A stretch of 64,000 bases of DNA from positions 1 to 64,000 of the forward strand of contig CAMLFH010000011.1 of NCBI GenBank assembly GCA_946479285.1, given 5' to 3'. Of this stretch, positions 43,489 through 51,996 are shown in pieces (the first letter of the stretch is position 1; each line of letters opens with the position of its first letter). Position numbers and translations under genes: made by a program. Source of the DNA: an uncultured Flavobacteriales bacterium. Lineage in GTDB: Bacteria > Bacteroidota > Bacteroidia > Flavobacteriales > Crocinitomicaceae. The notes beneath the pieces are model-generated. The model was not told the DNA's origin. It was given only the letters and a program-made list of their open reading frames with translations, and ran no database searches.

Positions 43489-43548
43489 TACGAAATCGAT
43501 TTCGGCAAAAAATCAATTACTTATAAAATCGCAATTGTTTACAAATTT

Positions 43549-44208
43549 TTAATCTCTTGCTAAGCGCAATAAAACGCGAATAATGATCAAAGCCAGCCCT
43601 ATCAATCCGAAAATAAGAGCAGTCTTACTTCTTTTCTTCTCTTCTGAAGCATTTTGTTCTTTCTCAGCCTTCATTTCGTCCAAATATCGAATTATCTGAC
43701 CGCGCTGATCTTCACTTAAGGGGAAATTCTTTTGAATTCTTGCAATCTTTTTCCCCACATTTGTTTTATTATCCAAATGGAAAAATGAAAACAATTCAAA
43801 CTGCAGATCTGTCAAAGCTTTGCTATTGATAGCAATAATCAAGTTAGAAAAACCCGGATGAGTAAAAATACGATTCAAATCATCTTCATTAGTATATCCT
43901 CTGATATACAATTGAAAGTCTTTGATAACTTCACTTTTTAGCTGCAACTGATCTGATTCGGAAAATAAGGAAATATAGGAATACAAAGCACTTACTTTGG
44001 CCAAATCTCTTTGCTCGAAAGAATATTGCAATGCCTTTTGTAAACGCGTTTTATCTTCCGAATTTATGGAAGAAAGGAGTTCAGCTGTTTCCGGTAAATC
44101 TCTAATACCCTCCAGAGATACAATCATATTGACTTCTGAAAGATCCGTCTTTATTAATTTCAAGCGATCCAACATCGCAAGAACTTTATTTAGCGGATCT
44201 TTTTTCAA
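43549..44208 (-). CDS. C-terminally membrane-anchored helical protein, unknown
   Basis: The 219-residue protein is mostly helical, with a C-terminal membrane segment (about 195-213, TALIFGLIGLALIIIRVLL) preceded by a basic stretch, which suggests a tail anchor facing the cytoplasm. I recognise no family. It starts two bases after the stop of the E1 fusion gene, so it is the second gene of that operon. Its function may be linked to the complex only by position. Confidence 0.65.
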   Translation of the reverse strand: MKKDPLNKVLAMLDRLKLIKTDLSEVNMIVSLEGIRDLPETAELLSSINSEDKTRLQKALQYSFEQRDLAKVSALYSYISLFSESDQLQLKSEVIKDFQLYIRGYTNEDDLNRIFTHPGFSNLIIAINSKALTDLQFELFSFFHLDNKTNVGKKIARIQKNFPLSEDQRGQIIRYLDEMKAEKEQNASEEKKRSKTALIFGLIGLALIIIRVLLRLARD

Positions 44209-44210
44209 GT

Positions 44211-46301
44211 CTAATAATTTAACAATCTATCAAGAGCTGTTTGTACCTTATCAGCATTTGGCAGTAATTCGGCTTCCAATGTTGAATTTAAAGGAATTGC
44301 AGGCGTATCAATTGCACCGACCAAACCAATAGGAGCATCCAAAAACTGAAAACAATCTCTCTGGATTCTTCCAGCCAAACCAAGTGTAAAAGATGCCTCA
44401 ACAGATTCTTCGGTTACCAACAACACCTTTCCATGTTTTTCAACCGAAGCGGTTATCGCCTCCATATCCAGCGGATTAATAGAACGAAGATCCAGGATTT
44501 CTACTTTTCCTTCAAACTGTTTTGAGGCTTCCAAAGTCCAGTAAACTCCACGTCCGTAAGTAATAACTACACACGACTCCCCATTTTTTATGGCTGAATC
44601 AGAAGCTTCCTGTACAATACGCGCTTTACCAATCGGAATGATGTAGTTTTCATCCGGCTCGATAGACATCGCTCCTTCAGTACCAGCAATTTTAGACCAG
44701 TACAAACCTTTATGTTCTAAAATCACAACCGGATTCGGATCGTAATAAGCTGCTTTTAATAAACCTTTTAAATCTGCTCCGGTAGAAGGATAAACTACTT
44801 TAATACCGCGGATATTTGCCAAAACAGACTCAACACTTGATGAATGATATGGACCACCTGACCCGTACGCTCCGATTGGAACACGAATCACACAGCTAAC
44901 CGGCCATTTACCATTGGATAAATAATTGGAACGGGAAACCTCTGTAAATAACTGGTTCAACCCCGGCCAGATATAATCTGCAAACTGAACCTCTACAAAT
45001 GGTTTCAAACCTACTGCCGACATACCTACTGTAGAACCAATAATAAATGCTTCCTGGATTGGAGTATTAAAAACACGATCGTCTCCGAAAGTTTGAGCAA
45101 GTGTAGCAGCTTCTCTGAAAACACCACCAAGTCTACCTCCAACGTCCTGTCCGTAAAGCAATGCTTCCGGATGTTCAGCCATAATTTCACGAACAGCGAA
45201 TAAAGCGCTGTCAACCATCACCGTTTTCTTCTTTCCGGATGGTTCGCGCTCACCTTTTTCTTCTGTAATTGGTGTTGGTGCAAAAATAAAATCGGTCACA
45301 CTTGACGGAACGGGATCTTCGGCATTCAACGCTTTTTCGTAATCGGTATCAACCAATTTTCGAACGTCTGCTTCAATATTAATGATATCCGCTTCTCCTT
45401 CCAGATCACGAATAATATCTTTCAATTTGGGATATGGGTCCCGCGTTGCAGCTTCTTCCAAATCGTCGCGGTACCATTCTTTTCGGACTCCGGAAGTATG
45501 GTGTCCCAAAAGCGGAACTTTCGCATGAATAATAAATGGTCTTCTTTCTTTTCTAACGATTTCGAATACTTCCTGAACAGTTTGAAAAGACAGATCAAAG
45601 TCGCTTCCATCAATCGTTCTTACTTCAATCCCTTTAAATCCCTGAGCGTAATAACTGATATCCTGAGCTCTTGTTTCAGCAGCATTTGCAGAAATATCCC
45701 AGCCGTTATCCTGAACCAGGTAAACAATCGGAAATTGTTTCAACGCCGCCATTTGGAATGCTTCGGAAACTTCACCTTCAGTGCAGGATGCATCACCTAA
45801 AGAACAAACCACGACCGGATTCTCTCCGTGATAATCCTCCGCAATCCCCGTTTTCTCCTTGTATTGAATTCCCATCGCAATTCCTGTTGTAGGAATTGCC
45901 TGCATTCCCGTCGCAGAAGACTGATGAGGAATTTTAGGCATGTCGTCTCTTTTCAGAGAAGGGTGCGAATAATATGTTCTTCCTCCGGAAAACGGATCGT
46001 CTTTTTTAGCAAATACCTGCAACATTAATTCATAAGGAGTCATTCCGATTCCCAACAGAATACTGTCATCCCGATAATATGGCGAAACCCAATCCTGTGG
46101 TTTTAACTGTAAACCTACAGCCAACTGAATTGCTTCATGCCCCCTCGAAGTAGCATGTACATATTTTGCTGTAACCTCTTTATTCGCTTCGTATTTCTCA
46201 GCCAATGTTTTTGCGGTAGCCATTAAACGAAAGGCTTTCAACAAAACATCTTTACTTGTTTTAACAGTTGATTTCATGGTCTTCGAAAGAGTATCTGCCA
46301 T
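44211..46301 (-). CDS. 2-oxoacid dehydrogenase E1 alpha/beta fusion
   Basis: From the ATG at 46301 the enzyme has 696 residues. The N-terminal half is the E1-alpha subunit, with the thiamine diphosphate motif from GDAS to DN across 28 residues (VVVCSLGDASCTEGEVSEAF). The C-terminal half is E1-beta (from about 370, LYGQDVGGRLGGVFREA, GSGGPYHSS). It is a single-chain E1 of the branched-chain 2-oxoacid (or pyruvate) complex, common in Bacteroidota. A reading from 46322 is rejected because a TATCTTTG promoter box covers it. The E2 and E3 genes are elsewhere. Confidence 0.93.
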   Translation of the reverse strand: MADTLSKTMKSTVKTSKDVLLKAFRLMATAKTLAEKYEANKEVTAKYVHATSRGHEAIQLAVGLQLKPQDWVSPYYRDDSILLGIGMTPYELMLQVFAKKDDPFSGGRTYYSHPSLKRDDMPKIPHQSSATGMQAIPTTGIAMGIQYKEKTGIAEDYHGENPVVVCSLGDASCTEGEVSEAFQMAALKQFPIVYLVQDNGWDISANAAETRAQDISYYAQGFKGIEVRTIDGSDFDLSFQTVQEVFEIVRKERRPFIIHAKVPLLGHHTSGVRKEWYRDDLEEAATRDPYPKLKDIIRDLEGEADIINIEADVRKLVDTDYEKALNAEDPVPSSVTDFIFAPTPITEEKGEREPSGKKKTVMVDSALFAVREIMAEHPEALLYGQDVGGRLGGVFREAATLAQTFGDDRVFNTPIQEAFIIGSTVGMSAVGLKPFVEVQFADYIWPGLNQLFTEVSRSNYLSNGKWPVSCVIRVPIGAYGSGGPYHSSSVESVLANIRGIKVVYPSTGADLKGLLKAAYYDPNPVVILEHKGLYWSKIAGTEGAMSIEPDENYIIPIGKARIVQEASDSAIKNGESCVVITYGRGVYWTLEASKQFEGKVEILDLRSINPLDMEAITASVEKHGKVLLVTEESVEASFTLGLAGRIQRDCFQFLDAPIGLVGAIDTPAIPLNSTLEAELLPNADKVQTALDRLLNY

Positions 46302-46319
46302 TTTGGGTATTTTTTGTAA

Positions 46320-46327
46320 CAAAGATA
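46320..46327 (-). promoter_or_regulatory. Promoter -7 box for the E1 fusion gene
   Basis: The minus strand reads TATCTTTG, an exact TAnnTTTG match, 18 bases upstream of the ATG at 46301. It overlaps an alternative ATG at 46322 and so fixes the start. Confidence 0.55.
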
Positions 46328-46396
46328 AGATTCAAAAAGGAAACGAATCCCATATTAGCAGAATAATCAGCGTCATTTCCCAACAAAACGCATCCT

Positions 46397-47440
46397 TTAT
46401 TTCAGAATAGAAAGATATCTTTCCAGACTTTGCTTCTCAACTTCAGCAATAAATCGGATAAACGCATCTTTATTCCCGGATGTTTGAACCTCATCAAGTG
46501 CCTCATAATATGCATATCTAGAAGTATTATCTCCCTTGATATTTGCAATCACAAACCCATTCTGCAGCAAAATCATATTCATAATAAGACGGGAAGTTCT
46601 TCCATTTCCATCTATGAAAGGATGTATTGTAACCAAACGCTCGTGCATTTCTGCCGCTAAAACTATAGGATGTAAATTCTGTCTGTTTCTTTCGTACCAA
46701 ATGAAGTAATCTTCCATTTGTTTTTCAACAAGATATGGGGCTGGAGGCATATGACCACTCCCTTTGATCATTACCTGGATTCTTCGAAACCTGCCCGCTT
46801 CTTCCGGAATTATACCACGAAGAATCAAATTATGAATACTTAGAACTTCTTTTTTGGTTATAACACCATCTTTAGAAACTAACTCTTTGACATAATGGAT
46901 TGCATCACCATGATTGATCGCCTCCAAATGTTCCCTCATACTTTTTCCGGAGACAGTTAAACCTTGATTAACTATAAGATCTGTTTCGCGAAGCGTTAAT
47001 GTATTTCCTTCTATCCGATTACTTTCAAAAGTATATTCTAATTCCAAAGCTTCTGTAATACGATGATTTTCGAACTCACGGATTTGATCCAATTGCTGCT
47101 TCAACTGATCTATTTCTCCCAAAGTTTTCTCAATAGTTAAATCCTCAAATTCTCTTTTAGGATAATAACTAGCAAGTTCTTCCTGAACCATAGTCAAAAC
47201 TTCATCCGCAAATGAATACTGTTTTACTTCTTCTAAAACTTTTTCCTTTAACCAGGCTTTCATCAAAACATCCAAATTGATAGAGAGAATGTTTGAGATT
47301 TGGATAAGCTGAGCTTCCGACGGAATTCGCTTTCCATTTTCAAATTTACTGACCAAAGACTGATCTACACAAAGTAAACCAGCTAGTTCCCTTGAACGCA
47401 TTTTCTTTAATTTTCTGGCAGTTTGAATGAGTCCTTTCAT
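46397..47440 (-). CDS. Fic family protein with N-terminal XRE-type HTH
   Basis: The 347-residue protein combines a helix-turn-helix (about 10-60, RSRELAGLLCVDQSLVSKFENGKRIPS) with a Fic domain. The Fic core is HPFIDGNGRTSR (273-284), the full HxFx(D/E)GNGRxxR site for AMP transfer. An upstream motif SNRIEG (140-145; Ser140, Glu144) matches the autoinhibitory [S/T]xxxE[G/N] helix, so the enzyme is probably held inactive. Targets are unknown. The domain fusion suggests it binds its own promoter; a palindrome (47459-47475) sits just upstream. Confidence 0.92.
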   Translation of the reverse strand: MKGLIQTARKLKKMRSRELAGLLCVDQSLVSKFENGKRIPSEAQLIQISNILSINLDVLMKAWLKEKVLEEVKQYSFADEVLTMVQEELASYYPKREFEDLTIEKTLGEIDQLKQQLDQIREFENHRITEALELEYTFESNRIEGNTLTLRETDLIVNQGLTVSGKSMREHLEAINHGDAIHYVKELVSKDGVITKKEVLSIHNLILRGIIPEEAGRFRRIQVMIKGSGHMPPAPYLVEKQMEDYFIWYERNRQNLHPIVLAAEMHERLVTIHPFIDGNGRTSRLIMNMILLQNGFVIANIKGDNTSRYAYYEALDEVQTSGNKDAFIRFIAEVEKQSLERYLSILK

Positions 47441-47447
47441 GATATGA

Positions 47448-47455
47448 CAAAAATA
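47448..47455 (-). promoter_or_regulatory. Promoter -7 box for the Fic gene
   Basis: The minus strand reads TATTTTTG, an exact TAnnTTTG match. It ends eight bases from the ATG, so the transcript would be nearly leaderless. The palindrome at 47459-47475 occupies the space just upstream of it. Confidence 0.4.
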
Positions 47456-47458
47456 AAC

Positions 47459-47475
47459 ATGACTAATTTAGTCAT
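47459..47475. promoter_or_regulatory. Palindrome, candidate operator of the HTH-Fic protein
   Basis: The perfect 8+1+8 palindrome ATGACTAA-T-TTAGTCAT lies directly upstream of the -7 box of the Fic gene. A repressor bound here would block RNA polymerase, which fits autoregulation by the N-terminal helix-turn-helix. This is inference from position and symmetry. Confidence 0.5.
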
Positions 47476-47490
47476 AATTATTAAGGTTTC

Positions 47491-47524
47491 AAAAAAAAGA
47501 GGAAAAGTTTTATCCTTTCCTCTT
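47491..47524 (-). terminator. Rho-independent terminator of the DUF2461-peptidase operon
   Basis: On the minus strand AAGAGGAAAG pairs with CTTTTCCTCTT (one bulged T) around a loop of about 7 bases, and a T-run follows. It begins about 10 bases after the peptidase stop codon. Confidence 0.8.
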
Positions 47525-47534
47525 AAATTATTTC

Positions 47535-49667
47535 CTATTTATTATTTTCAATAATATAATCGAGCACTTTTTGAATCAAATGAACACGGTCTTTTCCTGT
47601 AACGTTGTGTTTATGCATTGGGTAATGAAAAAAATCGATTTGAATTCCCAACTCAACAAACTTTTTGATTAATGCATCATTATGCTGCGGTACTACCACA
47701 TCATCAACCGTCCCATGAATCAAAAGCAAATCTCCTTTCAACTTATTTACATGAGAAAACAAAGATGCCTCTTCATATCCTTTTGCATTTTCTTCAGGAC
47801 GATCCATATATCGTTCTCCATACATCACTTCGTAATATTTCCAATCCGTAACGGGACCTCCGGCAACTCCGACTTTAAATGTTTCTGCTTGTTTCAGCAT
47901 GAGAGAAGTCGTCATAAATCCTCCAAAAGACCAACCATGGACAGCAAAACGAGATGCATCAACATAAGCCAGAGATTTCAGATAATCAATTCCTTTCATT
48001 TGATCCTTGATTTCTACAACTCCCAATTGTCTGTGGATCTGATTCTCAAAAGCAAAACCACGTTCACCTGAACCGCGGTTATCTAATGTAAAAACCAGAT
48101 AACCCTGCTCTGCCATCCAATACATCCACAAATTAGCTCCATCCAACCATGAATTAGTAATCATTTGCGCATGCGGACCTCCATAAACATAAACCATTAC
48201 TGGATACTTTTTATTTGGGTCAAAATTGCTAGGTTTGATTAGTCTTGTATACAAAACTGAACCATCCTCTGCTTTTATCTGGCCAATATCAGCAGTTCCT
48301 ATTTGCACATCCGCCAACTTATTTTTTGAAACAGAAAGTGTTTTTGTAATCTTCCCGGTAATTGTTTTCAATTCCACTTTACCCGGCACAGAATGCGAAG
48401 AATATTGATCAATAATATAATTAGCCTGATCGTTGATCACAATTCCATGAGTTCCTTCTTCCAAAGTCAAACAACGCTGTTTTCCATTCAAATCAACAGC
48501 ATAGTACAAAGTATTCAACGGACTTGTTCCTGTTGCTGAAAAAACAATTTCTTTCCCTTTATTAATGGACTGCAAAATATCTTTCACAACAAACTTATTG
48601 GCAGTCAGTTGTTTGATTAAAGTTCCGTCAATTGAATAATAGTATAAGTTATTAAATCCATCTCTTTCAGAAATCCACACAAAATTATTGGAATTGGTCA
48701 TTGGGAAAAATGCGGGATGTTCAGGCTCTACCCACTTGTCATTTTGTTCTTCAAAAAGTGTTTTAACGAATGTTCCCGTTTTTGCGTCGTATTGATTCAA
48801 CCACATGTGATTTTGTTCGCGATTGACTTCAGCAATCAACACAAATTGCTCATCCGGCGTCCAGCATAAGTTTGTCAGGTAGCTGTCTTCGGCACTTTTC
48901 GGAGAAATATAGACCGTTTTGCCAGCCGAAACCGAATAAATTCCAACTTTCGGCTTTTCAGAACCCTGGCCAGCCATAGGATATTTGATATTCATTAATT
49001 CAGCAGGAACTTTTGTTATATCCACTAAAGGATATTCTTTCACGTTTGTTTCGTCTTTCTGATAAAAAGCCAAATAAGTACCTTTTCCCGACCAAAAAAT
49101 ACCATCTACAATTCCAAACTCACTGCGGGCAATGGTTTGTCCTGAAACAATATTTTTATTGGTATTAGAAGTTACAGCGATTTTCTCACCTTTCGAATTA
49201 ACAATCCACAAATTGTTTTCAAGCGTATAAGCCGCACTTCCGGTAGTGGTCTCGTATTCGGCACCACCGCCACCCTCAACAACAGACAACAATTTAGAAC
49301 CCGTTTTCGATTTCAGATTCAGTAAATAATAATTGTTCCCGTCATTCAGCAACAACTCATCTGCACTTTTAAAGGAAAAACCAAAAAAGTTATAAAGCTG
49401 TGACCCAAGTATTGTATTTACATCCTGGATTGTAAAAAGGGTAACCGGATCCGTTTTCTTAACGGAAGCCTGGTACATCGTCTGGTAATTATTGCTCACA
49501 TATACATAAGAATCCGTTCCCGGAATCCAGGTAATTGCATTGCATTGTTCATCTCTGAACGCCCTGTTTTGCTGCATCACTGCATCTGAAAGTGTCAATT
49601 GCTTCTTCTGAGCAAAGGCACCAAATCCAAGGACAACAAATAGTGTTAGTCCGAAATACTTATTCAT
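47535..49667 (-). CDS. S9 family peptidase (dipeptidyl peptidase IV-like)
   Basis: This exported serine peptidase has 710 residues: a signal peptide (1-19, ending GAFAQ), an N-terminal beta-propeller (about 25-440, DPP4-type), and a C-terminal alpha/beta-hydrolase domain. The nucleophile is Ser580 (VHGWSFGG), the Asp lies in GTVDDVVVPQ and the His at about 687 (YPMHKHN). It releases N-terminal dipeptides, usually X-Pro, from peptides in the periplasm. It starts three bases after the DUF2461 gene and is followed by a clear terminator. Confidence 0.94.
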   Translation of the reverse strand: MNKYFGLTLFVVLGFGAFAQKKQLTLSDAVMQQNRAFRDEQCNAITWIPGTDSYVYVSNNYQTMYQASVKKTDPVTLFTIQDVNTILGSQLYNFFGFSFKSADELLLNDGNNYYLLNLKSKTGSKLLSVVEGGGGAEYETTTGSAAYTLENNLWIVNSKGEKIAVTSNTNKNIVSGQTIARSEFGIVDGIFWSGKGTYLAFYQKDETNVKEYPLVDITKVPAELMNIKYPMAGQGSEKPKVGIYSVSAGKTVYISPKSAEDSYLTNLCWTPDEQFVLIAEVNREQNHMWLNQYDAKTGTFVKTLFEEQNDKWVEPEHPAFFPMTNSNNFVWISERDGFNNLYYYSIDGTLIKQLTANKFVVKDILQSINKGKEIVFSATGTSPLNTLYYAVDLNGKQRCLTLEEGTHGIVINDQANYIIDQYSSHSVPGKVELKTITGKITKTLSVSKNKLADVQIGTADIGQIKAEDGSVLYTRLIKPSNFDPNKKYPVMVYVYGGPHAQMITNSWLDGANLWMYWMAEQGYLVFTLDNRGSGERGFAFENQIHRQLGVVEIKDQMKGIDYLKSLAYVDASRFAVHGWSFGGFMTTSLMLKQAETFKVGVAGGPVTDWKYYEVMYGERYMDRPEENAKGYEEASLFSHVNKLKGDLLLIHGTVDDVVVPQHNDALIKKFVELGIQIDFFHYPMHKHNVTGKDRVHLIQKVLDYIIENNK

Positions 49668-49670
49668 AAA

Positions 49671-50345
49671 TTAAGGTCTTTGAATGAATTTATTAAAAAA
49701 CGTTTCAAGTGGCAAACCAGCCTGAAAACAATGATCGAGTGTTTCTATCAAATTATCCTGCAAAATCAATTCCGCATCAAATTTTGTAAAGAAATACCAC
49801 TGTTTATTTAGTATATAGGGTTGTTTTTCTGCTTCTTCCTTGAATTCTTTCGGTGCAATTTTATTACGCTCTCCGCGAACTTCGCCGAAAACTTTCACAA
49901 ACTCCTTATCCGTTATCAATGAATTGAACTCTTTCAGGTTTTGCGTAATCCCTTCCCGAACCAAAAACAAATCATCCTTTTCAATCTCGTAAACTCCGCC
50001 ATAAACGCGTACTTCTTCCGGACCGAATTCAAAATAAACACCATGAATACTTTTAGACTTCTTTCCATTTGGAGCTACAACAGCCGAACACATTAATTTG
50101 TAAGGCGTTTTGTCTTTAGAGAAACGAATATCTCTGTTAATGCGAAAAATACATTCGGATGCTGTAAGATCTTTAAAGGATGGATGAGACTTCGCTAAAT
50201 GATTAATAAATGTCTGTACAAAATCTGCAAAAGGCTTCTTTACCGAATTTTCGTAGCGTTTTCTGTTTAAGTCAAACCAATCCTTATTGTTGTTTGCAGC
50301 CAGTTCAATAAAGAAATCGAGATAGTCTTTTGTAAAATATGCCAT
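49671..50345 (-). CDS. DUF2461 family protein
   Basis: From the ATG at 50345 the protein has 224 residues and begins MAYFTKDYLDFFIELAANNNKDWFD, the start of DUF2461. Other conserved parts are FRINRDIRFSKDKTPYK and VYFEFGPEEVRVYGGVYE. The function of the family is unknown. A longer frame to 50420 is rejected because a TATCTTTG promoter box at 50350-50357 places the transcript start at this ATG. It is soluble with no signal peptide and forms an operon with the S9 peptidase. Confidence 0.9.
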   Translation of the reverse strand: MAYFTKDYLDFFIELAANNNKDWFDLNRKRYENSVKKPFADFVQTFINHLAKSHPSFKDLTASECIFRINRDIRFSKDKTPYKLMCSAVVAPNGKKSKSIHGVYFEFGPEEVRVYGGVYEIEKDDLFLVREGITQNLKEFNSLITDKEFVKVFGEVRGERNKIAPKEFKEEAEKQPYILNKQWYFFTKFDAELILQDNLIETLDHCFQAGLPLETFFNKFIQRP

Positions 50346-50349
50346 GAGC

Positions 50350-50357
50350 CAAAGATA
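50350..50357 (-). promoter_or_regulatory. Promoter -7 box for the DUF2461-peptidase operon
   Basis: The minus strand reads TATCTTTG with a TTTG box about 16 bases upstream. It ends four bases before the ATG at 50345, so the mRNA appears to be leaderless or nearly so. Confidence 0.5.
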
Positions 50358-50460
50358 ATATTTATCCCATTCGCAAACTTGTTGATTTTTACAGATTTTC
50401 AGTGAAGTGTTTTTACACAAATGAAAACTCTTATTGAGTCAGTTTCTCTAAAGATTACAG

Positions 50461-50468
50461 TACATTTG
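50461..50468 (+). promoter_or_regulatory. Promoter -7 box for the acidic protein/PaaI genes
   Basis: TACATTTG matches TAnnTTTG exactly, 17 bases upstream of the ATG at 50486. The first bases of a possible GTG start at 50468 overlap it, which supports the ATG. Confidence 0.5.
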
Positions 50469-50485
50469 TGCCAAAAAGAAAACAT

Positions 50486-50962
50486 ATGGCACAAGTCTCC
50501 ATAGGACACATTGAAGCAGCTATCGAAAAAGTAGATAGCCTCGACGATAATGCATTAGACAGATTATCGGAAGCACAAACAACTGCACAACCCGTTCTTT
50601 TGGGATACATTATGTCTGCAGCGCAGGAATACCAAAATGAAGGATTGGAAAGTTTATTAATTTATTACTTCACAGTCGTTTTGGAATCTTACTCTTTAGC
50701 AGGACTTCATCCAAAAAGCGTAACTGATGAGCATATCGATGAATTCGAAGAGCCATATTTCCAGCTATTGGACGAGTATTTCGAAAAGGAAGACGAAGCT
50801 ATTTTGGAGGAATTTTCAGATCAGCCGGATCTTGTGAAATTCATGGCGATGGAAATCGGAATGGAAGATGCTGAAGGAGTTACTTTGGATGATGAAACAG
50901 CAACTCAATTGTTCATTGTTATTTTGGCAATGATCTCTTTACTTTCCAGATCTTTGGATTAA
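50486..50962 (+). CDS. Small acidic protein, unknown function
   Basis: From the ATG at 50486 the protein has 158 residues. It is acidic and helical, with clusters such as DEHIDEFEEPYFQLLDEYFEKEDEAILEEF. It ends in a hydrophobic stretch, LFIVILAMISLLSRSL. I recognise no family. It lies seven bases upstream of the PaaI-like gene and shares its promoter. Confidence 0.7.
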   Translation: MAQVSIGHIEAAIEKVDSLDDNALDRLSEAQTTAQPVLLGYIMSAAQEYQNEGLESLLIYYFTVVLESYSLAGLHPKSVTDEHIDEFEEPYFQLLDEYFEKEDEAILEEFSDQPDLVKFMAMEIGMEDAEGVTLDDETATQLFIVILAMISLLSRSLD

Positions 50963-50969
50963 ATCAGGA

Positions 50970-51377
50970 ATGAGAACACCACAAGATATTGTCAATGAAA
51001 TGATGAGTAAGGATGCCTTTTCGCAATGGTTAGGCATCCGAATTCTTGAAATTGAACCGGGATACTGCAAACTATCTATGACGGTTCGACCCGAAATGGT
51101 AAACGGGCACCAAACTGCTCATGGCGGAATCTCCTACTCTATTTCAGACTCCGCTTTGGCATTTGCGGCAAACAGCCGTGGACAAAGAGCCGTAAGTATT
51201 GAGACATCCATCGCACACATTGCACCGGTGGCTGTAAACGACGAACTCCTTGTAATCTGCACCGAAATAAACTGCGGAAAAACAATTGGACGCTATGAAT
51301 CAATTGTTTATAACCAAAATCAAAAAATTATTGCTAAATTTAACGGAACCGTTTTCCGCCACCCGGACCTCTGGTAA
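50970..51377 (+). CDS. PaaI-like hotdog-fold acyl-CoA thioesterase
   Basis: The 135-residue hotdog-fold enzyme resembles PaaI, a hydroxyphenylacetyl-CoA thioesterase. Diagnostic are NGHQTAHGGISYSISDSALAFAANSRG (about 47-73) with the catalytic Asp/Gly-rich loop, and the IAHIAPVAVNDEL segment. Such enzymes remove dead-end CoA esters and so spare CoA. The gene precedes marR and the FadN-FadA pair on the same strand, so it may serve fatty-acid or aromatic-acid breakdown. Confidence 0.88.
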   Translation: MRTPQDIVNEMMSKDAFSQWLGIRILEIEPGYCKLSMTVRPEMVNGHQTAHGGISYSISDSALAFAANSRGQRAVSIETSIAHIAPVAVNDELLVICTEINCGKTIGRYESIVYNQNQKIIAKFNGTVFRHPDLW

Positions 51378-51402
51378 ATTTCCTTCAAAAAAGTATTCAT
51401 TT

Positions 51403-51420
51403 TATTATGTATGCATAATA
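51403..51420. promoter_or_regulatory. Inverted repeat, candidate MarR operator
   Basis: Seven-base arms TATTATG and CATAATA with a 4-base centre lie just upstream of a -7-like box (TATATTCG, 51429-51436) for marR. MarR proteins often bind such palindromes in their own promoters. Autoregulation is inference. Confidence 0.5.
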
Positions 51421-51451
51421 TTATTTTGTATATTCGTGACAAGTTCACAGT

Positions 51452-51898
51452 ATGCAAAATAAGCCCCAATATCTCATCGACTTAGATGTTCGATTAACAT
51501 GGCACAAGATGTCGCGCATGTACAACCAACGAGCAAACAGCTATGGAATTAGCATGTCTGTTGGTTTTATCCTTCTTCACATTGATCGTGAAGGAACTCC
51601 AAGCACTCAATTAGGCCCGCGAATGGGAATGGAACCAACCAGTCTGTCAAGAACTTTGAAAACGATGGAAGAAAAAGGATTCATTCGCCGGGAAGAAGAC
51701 AAACTGGACAAACGCATTGTTCGCATTTTTCTTACAGAAGAAGGTTTAAAAGCCCGTTACATAGCCCGCGATGTGGTCTTCGAATTCAACAATAAAGTCA
51801 TCGAACGTATCCCGAAAGAACACATCGATATTTTTGAATCGGTGGTGAATCAAATCCAGGACATTTTGGACGAGGAAAACTCGACTCCGTCAGAGTGA
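51452..51898 (+). CDS. MarR family transcriptional regulator
   Basis: The 148-residue winged-helix dimer shows the MarR core: ISMSVGFILLHIDREGTPSTQLGPRMGMEPTSLSRTLKTMEEKGFIRREEDKLDKRIVRIFLT. The recognition helix lies at about 65-80 and the wing at 85-97. The flanking genes are the PaaI thioesterase (upstream) and FadN-FadA (downstream, 98 bases), so acyl-CoA-responsive control of beta-oxidation is plausible. A palindrome at 51403-51420 is a candidate operator. Confidence 0.93.
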   Translation: MQNKPQYLIDLDVRLTWHKMSRMYNQRANSYGISMSVGFILLHIDREGTPSTQLGPRMGMEPTSLSRTLKTMEEKGFIRREEDKLDKRIVRIFLTEEGLKARYIARDVVFEFNNKVIERIPKEHIDIFESVVNQIQDILDEENSTPSE

Positions 51899-51922
51899 TG
51901 AAAACTACTGCTCTGATAAAAG

Positions 51923-51937
51923 ATCAGCGCGGCTGAT
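51923..51937. promoter_or_regulatory. Inverted repeat between marR and fadN
   Basis: ATCAGC-GCG-GCTGAT is a perfect 6+3+6 palindrome in the 98-base gap upstream of the FadN gene. It is unlike the arms at 51403-51420. It could be an operator or a small hairpin. Confidence 0.35.
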
Positions 51938-51996
51938 TCGCGCAGTCTAATACTAGTTAAATACCTGCTTCAGCAGACTTAATAAAAAAATCAATT

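Noticed and set aside
46302..46322. 7-codon extension of the E1 fusion
   Set aside because: The -7 box TATCTTTG covers the earlier ATG.
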